DNA from: Dryomyza anilis | Lineage: Eukaryota; Arthropoda; Insecta; Diptera; Dryomyzidae | Reading direction: 5' to 3' | Assembly (NCBI GenBank): GCA_951804985.1 | Contig: OX638134.1 | Span: 7,572,790-7,636,789 of the forward strand | DNA length: 64,000 bases | Shown: positions 48,401 to 60,400 of the stretch, piece after piece | Position numbering within the stretch: the stretch's first letter is position 1 | How the letters are laid out: every line of letters starts with the position of its first letter | Program-made: the position numbers and the translations under genes | The notes under the pieces: model-generated | Told to the model about the DNA's origin: nothing | Seen by the model: the letters and a program-made list of their open reading frames with translations, nothing else | The model's database searches: none

Positions 48401-51400
48401 ATGCCGAATCCGAACGCGGGGTGAGATCATTTTATAGGCAATGTTTACACTCGTAAGTTTGCCATTGACTGCCGAGAGGTAGTGTCGCATAGATAAATGT
48501 TTTGTTTGAAAAAGATGTTGACAGTAACAGAAATTGAACCCGGGAACTTTCCGTCTGAACCAGCAACGTTTTGACTCGTAGTCCAACTCGCTAACCAAAC
48601 GAGCCACCGTTCCTACAGCCCTACCCATATTCATTCTTCTATCTCCCATCATTATCCACTTCAAAGTGTAGTACATCCTATTTTCTATTCCATATCTCAT
48701 TTTATATCGACATCATCTTATATTCTTAGATTTCTATAATATGAGATATATTGTACAGCTATCCTTCTATCTTCTGTCTGTTCTTTCTTGAACTTTTATT
48801 CCTTTTCACATTTCATATTTCTTTGTATACAGCCTAATATTCGACACATCTGCTTTTCGTAATCTACTGAACTATTATAAATCCCGTTTTCTATTTCAAA
48901 CATCTCTAATTTCTTATCCAAATATTAGTCGGTTATCTTATCTATTAGTTCATTATCGCCTTCTATCCTATTTCCCATTTCATATATCTCTACATACAGC
49001 TTCACCTCTTTATTTTTATTTCCTTCGACTTCTTTAGTTTATAAGTCTGACCTTTTTTCGTATTCATTCTAATATCAAAAACTATTCCCTGGTAAAATTC
49101 TACCATTTATCATTCCGTCACCTTATTTCTCCCTGTAAATATTCACAGAACTTTCTCATATATCACCCATTACATATTCCCTCAACTCACCTGCTACTCC
49201 CAACAGTCTCCTCATATTTTCGCTTTCTGCTGATGCTCATCTTCATCGAGTCATCATCATCCACGATGACATCCTCATCGCTGTCATTATTGCACATATT
49301 CGCATCCATATCCTTGCCATTGCCCATGCGTTCGTCGACGCACGAGTCTGCATTATAAAAATGATGCGTTGTCGATGACAGTTCACTGACATTTTTCACT
49401 ATAACACAAAGAACACATCTCAATCAATATAATATTCCCATTATCATCACGTTATTATTATCTTTCTTACCACTGATATGTCCTTGTGTTGTTGTGGTGG
49501 TTGCTGGTGCCGTTGTTGTGGTGGTGTTAACATGTCCCTCCCAATTACTACTACTATTACTTGTATTGGTTGTGACCACATCATCATCGCCACAATCTTT
49601 ATTTATCACACATGCTGTTCTATATAGAATGCCATCGAGTTTTCCTGGCTGATTGTTATTATTATGCATATTACTACCGGATATGCTGCCGGTCGAACTA
49701 CTACCACTGGTCGAACCTTGATTATGATGTAGTTCTGAACCAGAATCGGGTACATCATCATTGCAACTTTCCACATCAACTGTTTCGATTTCCTCCTGCA
49801 TTTTGTTGTCGTCCTAGTAGAAATGGGTTTAGAATTGTACAGGTTATAGTTTAGTTGAAATAGATTTTAATTGTAATAGAGGTTATTTGGAGTTTTAGTT
49901 AGGCTTATAGTATATGATTAGAAGACAAGGGGTAGATTCTTACCTCTGGTAATTTGCCAGATTCCAGCGCATACTTTCGCTTGCAAATCGGACATGAGCT
50001 GCAGAAGAGATTGTCGAGGAAATACATCTCGTTGCCATATTTTCGTTTGCGCACCTTGATGCGTAGACGATTTTGGCGGTTATTGCGTATGCGTTGAAAG
50101 GTCTGTAAAGGAGAAGACGAAAAATATTACAAATTATAAAAAAAATGGTATATTTTATTTCATTCCTCTCTGAATTCCTATTTGGGACTTATTTAAATTG
50201 TAAATTCCTGTACTACTGGTCTGACGTACCCTCGTGAATACATAACGGTACAAAAAGTAGTCTTTTAACTAAGTCCAACAATCGCTTAGTTGGTGTACCG
50301 AAGTTAAAAAATTGCATATTCTCGAGACTTAATGTGATAAAATACAGATAGGTTATAAAACGCAGCTGAAGTTTTCTGTATATAAAAACTGGAGTCATTA
50401 TCTTATGTCTTCAAACTACATAATCCTAGAAGATGAGATAAGTTGTGTAAATTGCATCTGTTCGTTGCACCTTCCTTGAATAACAAGATATTACTACTAT
50501 ACTATTTTATTCCGACATGTTCTCTCTGGAATATGAATATTTATTAAATACAGTATAGGGAAAGGATCCATTCGAATATAAAGTCTTCTTCCTTGTATTT
50601 TGTTTTATTGAGCAACCCAGAACTGTAGGAAGTAAGCCTGTTTTCCCGACATTTTTGATATTGGGAAATGCAAAACAAACCTCCCCCGAGTCGATTTAAT
50701 ATTTGCCCCATCAGACCATGCGAGCCATGAAAACTAGAGAAGGGATACCATTCTAATATTTATTCCGACATGTTCTCTCTGGAATATGAATATTTATTAA
50801 ATACAGGATGGAGAAATGGATATATACGTCCTAATTTCACCAGATCGTGTGTTCTCTCGAACTTCTCGGGCATCGAAACAAAACCCATCCCTTTGTAATT
50901 CTTTGGTTTCTCAACAGAATCACGCAGAGATAATTCGTTCTTCATTCCAGAACAATTTTCCTGCGTTTGTTTTTCCCGACATTTTTGATATTGGGAAATT
51001 CAAAACAAACATCCACCGAGACGATTTAATATTTCCCCCATCCCTCCATACGAGCTATGAAAACTAGAAAAGGGAAACCATTCTAATATTTATTCCGACA
51101 TGTTTTCTCTGGGATATGAATATTTATTAAATAAAGGCTGGAGAAAAGCTCCATTCAAATATAGTCTTCTTCCTTGTATTTGGTTTTCCTGCGCACCGAA
51201 GATCCTAAGGGTGTAAGCCGGTTTTATAGGTATTGCAATGGAAATGCCATGGATATACACAACCTGATTCCACCAGATCGTGTGTTCTCTCGAACATCTG
51301 GGGCATCGAAACAAAACCCATCCCTTCGTTGTTCTCTGTATTCTCAACAGAACCACATACTACATAGAGAAAAGTCGTTCTTCTGTCGCTTGATACGTTT

Positions 51401-54400
51401 GTGAAACTATCTTCCTTTGGTTTTAGGTTTTCCCCGACATTTTTGATAATGGGAAATGCAAAACAATCATCCTCCGACACAACTTAATCTTCCCTCCATC
51501 TCTCCATCTTTCTCCCATCTTTTAATCCCCTGAGCATTGGTTAATTTGTCCAATAATGCCAATTTTGGGTATGCCATGACAATCATTCCAAAATTTAATG
51601 TGTGATGTTCCCAAAATATCTCTTTCATCATTTGACCTATATAGATACCTCTCATTTCTTCAAATCTATTACAAAAAATTCCTTATATTAGTCACATTTA
51701 CTCACCTCCCATCGATTGTGACTCGTGCGTATGGCATTCTCTTGGGCCGGACATGGTGGTGCAAACATATAGCTCGCCTGTAAACTGGTGCGCTCCATGC
51801 CGGAACTCAGTTTGTACAATCTATCGAGCTCACTTAGAAAATGTGAATTCCACTCTTCCGGCGTCAGTTTAATGCCACAGACAGGGCAACCATCAGGAAC
51901 ATGACCGCTGCCAACATGACCAACAATACCCAGACCAAGGCCGCCACCGCCGCCAACTGTGAGGCCACCAATGCCAGTGGCAACACCGCGTAGTCCGGGA
52001 CAACTGCCAACACTCATGACGCCGCCACCACCACCACTACTGACCAGACCGTTCCCACCATTGCTGTGCGGATGTTGATGATGATGATGTTGCTGCTGTT
52101 GGTGGTGATGATGATGATGTTGTTGTTGATGTTGCTGTTGCTGATGGAGATGCTGATGATGATGCAGGTGACCTGTTGTCGTTGTTGCTGTTGTTGTAGC
52201 GGATGATGTTGTTGGCTTGTTGTGGACATCTGTGGGTTTTTGCAGTCATTTTTGTGTATTGTGTGACAGGCATCAAAATGTGGTCAAAAAGAAAAAAATT
52301 GGTGCGGACACATGAAAATAAAAGAAAATTGGGGACAAATGTTAATTTGTGAGTTCATTCAATTAAATGTGATTTTTTAAATTGCTTAATTGGCGCATTA
52401 TGCAAGGTTTTTATTGATTGGAATGGAAAGATTTTATAGAGGTGTTGGAAGTTTGGAGTTACAAAACTCTTATAAAATATTGTTCACTGAAAAAACTGAT
52501 GTGGTACTAGAAAACTTTAGGACTAGCTTTTTAGTTATAAAAAAAAGGTTTTGAGTATCGTTACCAAAATTATGTACATACTGCGTTGGCCGTTTGACTA
52601 TTGTATTTCCATACTGGTTTTTTTTTTATTCTACACTCTTTCTTTGTGAAACTAGAACCATTTTCGTAAAGTCTAACATTTGGTATGACATGTCATGTTA
52701 ACATGTAAATAAAATGTTTTTCACAATCAAACAAAGATATGTTGGCAAGGACTTCAAAAATTATTCATTCTGAATATGAATATGTTTGAACGAAAACAAT
52801 AATATGTTTGGCTGTTATTATAAAAATGTTTGGAAATGCAATAATACGTTTGTCTCCATAAAGCTCCAAAGATATATGTAATACCTGCAAAATTATGTTT
52901 GGGATAGTCTTTTTTTTGCAGCGTGTGGAGTTTATGGACCGAATATACCAAAGAGCGATTTATTTTATAGGAGATAGAAATATATGGCCTGATTCCAACA
53001 GGTCGTATATTCTCTCGTTCTACTACCCAATCAACATTTTACTAGGCAGCTAAATTCTGCTAAGTTTCACGTTATACTCTACTCGCCAGTGAAAACTAGC
53101 CAAAATCTTGTTGGTTACTAGTAGAGATTTGAAGAGTATATCCCAACCTGTAAAACTAGTCAATAACTGGTAGTGATTTGAAGAGTAGATCCCTGGCAGT
53201 AAAACAAATAAAAAAACTGGTCAAAAACTAGTCAGTTACTGGTAGGGATTTGGTATCCCTGCCAGAGTAACAGAAGGTTTGATTTGCAGAAACTCGGATT
53301 GAATTGGAATATGACAAATTATGTGCCCATTTGTTCTCACATATTACAGAAAATTGACTTGGAAACAATATTAAAACCATTTCGATGGCATTTAATATTC
53401 TGGTAATTAAATTTTAATAAATATTAGTACCAGTTCTATTTAGCAAATTTAATCGGTTAAGTTATTGGTCGTTTTGAAATTTTGAAGTGTTTGAAATTCG
53501 ATATTACGATAACTAGAATTTAATTATAATTTCGAAAATATGTCGCCCATCGTATACCACATAAAAAAGAAGAAAGCTATATTTTTGAATTTTAAACGTT
53601 CAAAAATCGGTAAATAAGAACTTCCAAAAAAATCTATTCCAGTTCAATTTAATATTATAAAATCGGTTGAGTTATGGACACTTTTGAAAATTTTGAAAAA
53701 ATAACGCAGTTTCGGTATTACTGAATACGAACTGAAAGTGATTCGAGTTGTACAACATAAATAATTGTTTTTTTTTTTTTTTTAATTTATCAAATATATG
53801 CCCCAAAATGCTTCGGGCAATCAACAATAAAATTCAATCATAAACGCATTGATGAGGAAAATATGTGGCTAATTTGAATACAAATTAAGGCAGCAACAAC
53901 AAGCGGCAAAAACAACAAATCAACAGAAATAACAAGCAATAAAACAGGCCTAAAGATTTCCGTTCGACAACCCTCAATAAACCAAACAATATGCGCCAAG
54001 CATCGATTTCATATGCCGTTTAGAGCGCGCCAAAAAGTGTGCTACAGGAATTTCAAAATTGTTTTATTGCCTGCTGCATGCAAGAACTGCAAGAGTGAGA
54101 TAGAGTAAGTTAGAGACACGTACAGCGTATAAATCAGTTGAGTGAGCAAGAGGTTTGACCCGTTACTCGTACAAATTGCTTCTTCCGTTGTATTTATGCC
54201 GAATTGAATGAATAAATGGCAATAAAACGAAGGAGGTTACACAAAATTTAAATCGCGTCCATGTGGAAACAGAATTACCGAGTACGCGCGATAGAGATGC
54301 TCATAAATTTTATCAACATTTCAGTGAGGGGAACGGACGGTGGCGTTATATTTGATATGGATAGGGGGAGCTTACATTTGTTGGTCGACGGCTGGGGTCC

Positions 54401-57400
54401 ACTTGGCATTAAAGATATTGTTTTGTGCATTTTAGTTCGAACGAACCGAAGTTGGAGTGTGTGTAAATAGGATTATATAGATTTTTAACACGTACTTAAC
54501 ACTCTTGTAATCATGTAATTAATTACACTGCGCTATTGAATGATTTGTGTTTGAGTTTTTTGGATTTTGTAGCGTGACATATGGGGCATTGAGGGTTTGA
54601 GGTGTTGGTATTTTTTGAAAATTCAACATTTTAATTCGTATCAAAAATTTGAAGTTTACTTAGAATTCTGATTCTTACGAAAATTCTGATTTTTACTAAA
54701 AATTTAGATACTTACCAAAAATTTAGATTCTCTACAATAATTAAAATTTAGACTAAACATTCAGATTCTAATTAAAATTTAAGATTTTTAATTAAAATTT
54801 AAGAGCCTTACTAAAAATTTAGATTCTAAAAAAAAACAGTTTTTAACTAAAAATTCCGGTTCTTACTTACCCTACACCCTAAATGAATGCGTCTTGTATT
54901 TTTTGATAATTTAGCTCGTACAACCACCGCTTTTGCAGCCAACTTCACTTCGAAACGCACTGTCAAAAATAAAAATTCCAATAGATCTGCGTTTGTACGC
55001 TTCGTATTTCTTTAGATACTATGCAAAATCATTCAAAGTGTGCCAAGTTTGACAGTTAAACGACGCAAACGCACTCATCTAGTGTCTAAGGTTAACATTC
55101 AGATTCTGCAGCCAACTTAATTTCGAAAAGCACTGTCAAAAATGAAAGTTCGAGTAGATCTGCATTCGTACGCTTCGTATTTCTTTAGATACTATGCAAA
55201 ATCTTTGAAAATGTGCCGACTTTGACAGTTAAATGGCGCAAACTCGCTCATTTAGAGTTTAGGGGTAAAATAAAAATTTTGGCCACAAAAAAAGTATTTT
55301 TGCTAAAAAAACAGATGCTCATTAGAAACATGACACATTTTAAAGTTTTTAATTGATTTGTTGCAATTTACTCCAAATATAACTAGTTTTTACTACACTT
55401 TTTTAATTTCATATTAAAATTCCACATATTCATAGCAACTAAAATACCAGATCCATCAAAACATTTGTAACCCACAAAGGAAAGAAAAAAAACAAAAACC
55501 ACAAAATACTGCTGTTTGCAACACTTGACTAAATATGAATTGACATTTAGTCAGAACGTCATAAAAACGGCTATTTAAATAAATAAAATAATTATATTAA
55601 AATGTTTGGCTTTTTTGCCATTGTCTGCCATGCATTCAGCTGGTTAACCACAAAATCAACAACAACAAAACATATTTGTATTTCAACGAAAATACTTTCC
55701 GACCAAATATATTTTATATATTTATTTAATTTTGCAAATTATTTACATGTGAATGAATTCACTTCAAAGCCAAATGTTGAAAACACGCAAAATTTATTTG
55801 CATACAATTTGTTTAGTTTTGATTTAGTAGTTAGTAGTAGTAATAGTAGTAGATAATATTTTTCAGTAGTGGTGGAAGTAGACTTTTGTGCAAATAATAT
55901 AAATATGGCAACAATTGCGGTTAAGTGTAGCCACATATTATACATTTTGTTTGCAGGATTTTGGGAGGTGCACATTTCAGTGGCAGCCATGTTTTATTTT
56001 TGGTGAATATCGTGCCGTACGTTACAATAGGACACCCTTACACAGAAAAAATAATCAACATAAATATAGCAAACGTTATAACTGCATGCATTAATCAGTC
56101 CAGCAATGAAATTCATTAATTTAATGAAAACATTTGCTATTGCTAATATGAATATTTGTACGTCAATGCAGCACAACTGCGCCGACTAATTAATTGGCTG
56201 CATTGACGTACAAATAATCATATTAGCAAATACAATTGCTGATTTAACTACAAATAGCAAATGTTTTCATTAATTGACTGAAATTCATTGCTGGACTGAT
56301 TAATGTATGCAATTAAAATCGGTATCTATATTTACGCCGCACTCTAAAAAAGGAATGTTTATAAAATATTTGTGGGAAGCTATCGGTTATTTCTGGTAAA
56401 TACATATTGGGTGGCAGAAATACTTATTGTTAGTCGTAAATTATAATGGCTTATTGCAAACAATTACACAATTTTAGTGCTTGAACAAAACAATATCTAA
56501 TTTCTAAAAACATATAAAATGTTTACCAAGAACATTCTATAAAAGTCACTTCAATTATTACTTCCAAACACTCATTTGTTACCAGTAAATAATGAAAGTG
56601 TTTAGATAAGTAATAAATACATGACATTTCTTTGGGACAAACACCAAGTGTTTCCCAGAACGCAATCTATTTTAAAAGTGTTTGCCCTAAATACTAATAG
56701 CCTCTCGGAAAAAATACTACATTGAAAGTGTTTGCTCCAAAAATCGTACAGCTTGTCACAAAAGATGCATCACTTGAACAATTGAACTTATCCGTGTCAT
56801 GCAACACTTGCACGAATGCTTCTTTTGTCGAATAAGAAGCAACATTTTCTTATTGTGCGACATCTGAAGCTAATTATTATCATCTATAGCCACTGCCATC
56901 AATTCATCATAAATGGTCTTCACATCATCGAAAACAGATAATGCAGAAACACTGCCGCAATTCTGTGCAAATCATCTGACGAAAACCCATTAAGTTTAGA
57001 TGACTTTTTAAGACGCGTCCAATGTATGAGACACCTGGTCCCAGGCATAATGCATCGATGTGTTGTAGTGTTTCCTTAGTGTCCATCAATATTAGTCGAA
57101 ATAAAAGGCTTATTTTCGCCTGCCGTTCGTTTACGCGACTTGTCGAATAATCTACCCTGGAATTCTGCATTATTCGACATGTCGCGTAAATGACCTTTCG
57201 CTTTGACTGAATTTGCCGAACACTACAAATATTTGCCGGAAACACTTCAAGTCTTTTTGGCAAACACTACCAAATTTTGGAATATTTGTGGTAAACACTT
57301 CAAATATTTTTGGGAAACACTTTTCGTGTTTGTGGAAAAAACTTTTCGTGTTTGTGGGAAACAATTTGAATATTTTTGGGAAACATTTTTTGTATTTGTG

Positions 57401-60400
57401 GGTAACACTTTTCGTGTTTGTGGGAAACACTACAATTATTTGTGGTAAACACTACTGATCATTTGTGAGAAACACTTCGATTATTTCCTACAAATGAGCT
57501 TGCAAACACTTTAGTGTTTGTTTGAGAAAGTGTTTACAGGAAACGATTTTTTTTTTGTGTGCGATTATTATTTTCTGTGTATGAGTATTTTTTATACGTT
57601 ACTATTAACGATACATAATTTCCTTTTCACATATTTAGGATTCCAAATCCATAGTTATTTCAAAGATTTGAGCATTTTGAATTTTTCGGTCGTGGTTGAC
57701 GTTTTTCTGGAAATGCCCATATGTCGGATTTTCCATTTCTGCAGCATTTCCTATTTGGTTAAAATCACTATGACTGGTAATACTGGGATGAACTGTATCT
57801 TAAACTAGGTGCAAAATTAGGCATTTTTTTATTTTATAGTTTCTTATTTTTTTATTTAATTCATGGAATGTGTATTATGGTATTAGTTTATAGATCTTTT
57901 GCCCTTGCTTTTTGTCGACCTTTTCTACGAGTCATTCGATCACTAACAATTTCAAAACAAGAAAACCAAACAATAAATCATAATATTTCGAATAAACAAA
58001 AAATAAAATGTTATCCACACACAAAAGATTCGAAAAATCATCAACGCATGAAACAATTAGCTAAATATTTATATTAAACACTAATAAACACTGATACAAT
58101 TTTGATGCTGGTAAAAATCTGCAAACATATGGTGCTAAATTACAACAAATCTTCAATGAAGCACACACTTAAAAACTGAAGAATCAGATGCGAATTTTTT
58201 TCTTTTTAATTTTCACCGAGTTAGAACATAAATAAACACTTGGTATTTAAAGATGATAGGTCTACGCGGTTGTTAAGATACTAAAAACGAAAAGACACAG
58301 CTACCGAAGAAATATTTTTATGTGAAGAGACCGATTTTTTGTACCTCGACTTGGGTTACGAACAATTTTTGCCAATTCTTTTCAAATACACAATTTCTAC
58401 CAAAGACAATTTTCCACCGAGAAAGAATGATCTCAAGAAAAATTTGTTTTCCGGGGATTTTACGTGGAACAATTGTGTGTTGAATAATTGTCTGGAGAAA
58501 AATTTTTCTCGGGAATGATAGTATTGTCTGAAAAATAATTGTCTCGAAGGAAGTGGTCTGGGAAAGAATTGTTCGCAGAAGAATGGTTTTATGAATAATT
58601 GTCTCGAAAAAGAATTTCTCGAGGAAGAATTGTTTGGGAAAGAATTGTCAGTGGAATAATTGTCTCGGGAAAGAGTTGTCTGGGGAAAGAAATGTCTTAT
58701 GAAGGAATTGTCTTGGGTAAGAGTTGTCTTCGAAAGAATTGCTCGAAGAAGAATGTTTTTATGACTAATTGTCTCGGGAAAGAATTTATCGAGGAAGAAT
58801 TGTTTGGGAAAGAATTGTCAGTGGAATAATTGTCTCGGGTAAAGGAAATGCCTTGGGAAGGAATTGTCTTGAGGAAGAGTTGTCTGGGAAAGAATTGTTC
58901 GAAGAAGAATGGTTTTATGAATAATTGTCTCGAAAAAGAATTTATCGAGGAAGAATTGTTTGGGAAAGAATTGTCAGTGGAGTATTTATCTCGGGGAAGG
59001 GTTCTCTGGGGAAAGAACTGCCATGGTAAGGAGTTGTCATGGGAAGGAACTGCCATGGTAAGGAGTTGTCATGGGAAGGAATTGTCTCGCGGGAAGAGTT
59101 GCCTGGAAAAGAATTGTTTGGGAAATAATGGTTTCTGTGAAGAATTGTCTGGAGAATAATTGATTCGGGGAATAATTTTCTCCAAATTGAATTGTCTTGA
59201 AAAAAAATACCAGCTACAAAATTACATTATCAGTGCCAAACTAAATATTGCCATGACAATTTCCACCTTAAAGAAATGTCATTTCGTCTTTAAAAATAAA
59301 AACCTTTTAATAACATAGTAAACTGGTGACCAAACAGAGAGTTAAATTCGGAATATTTAATACCCTTTTTAGACGTTTTAAAAGCTATAACTATTTGGAA
59401 TGCGTTACAAAATTCCAGAAATACTTCGTAAAATAGAATTATAAGCCAATTGACAACATTAAATAGCGCCGTTTATAGCATTTGAAATTAAAAAAAAAAC
59501 AATTTCAAAATGTGACAATTTCACAGTAGCCACTTTGTGCTATTTTATGCATGAATGTTGGGGGGGGGGTGTCTTCGAAGAGGAAGTCTCTGCCATAAAA
59601 GTGCCAAACGACTGGCTGGCTGCATCTTCCCGCCTCACATTTATCTTAATTACGCGCATTTCAAACGCTGATGACTTTACAGAAAATGCTTACAAATCTA
59701 TTTATATCAAATAGTATGGGGTGTATACAACCCTTTCACCTCCTCAAAACTGTAGCAAAATTAGCCCTTTAATTTGGAGTGAAGCGTGGCGCTTTTGTGG
59801 CCACTTGGCTTAACGCTTGTCTGGCTTCAGTGTTTACTTTAGACATTACCCCCATGGTTTAAAGTGTTGATGTCTTTTATTTTGAAAGAGTAATCTTTCT
59901 GAAATATTTTTCATTTTTTAAACATATTTTATTTTTAAACATTTTAATTATTCTTACTCTTATAAACAATTTTTATTAATTCATAAATCAGAAAAATCAT
60001 AAACTGTTTGAAGCTGCACCCTTTATATCAATTGAACAATAAAAAAAAAAACCCTCGAATCATGTAGCTCTCGAGCTCAAGTGGATCTTCCTAAATCTCA
60101 ACATCTGCAAGTACCACCGTCCTTTAGTATCTCACATTCATACAGCTTAAAAGCCATTAATTTTGTTGCAACAATAATATCAAAGAAATTAATAATAAAT
60201 AATTGTTGGTTTTTGCATTTTCAGTTTTTTTTTTCGAAACTGTTTCATTTCATCGTTGGCGGTATTGTAGGCGTCACCAACCACACACGCGATGAGTGAT
60301 GTGCACACTTGGAATTTTTAATATTAATATTTACTGTACTGCACAAAACAATATGCGAATCAAATAATTGTATCAGAAAAATGCGTTTCATGCTGAAATA

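Noticed and set aside
52486..52925. Another TIR element in the tey intron
   Set aside because: ACTGAAAAAACTG and CACGCTGCAAAAAAAA match too weakly, and no target duplication was seen.
57203..57458. Overlapping 81-codon frames with CGKHF repeats
   Set aside because: By-product of the AAACACTTC tandem repeat in element B.
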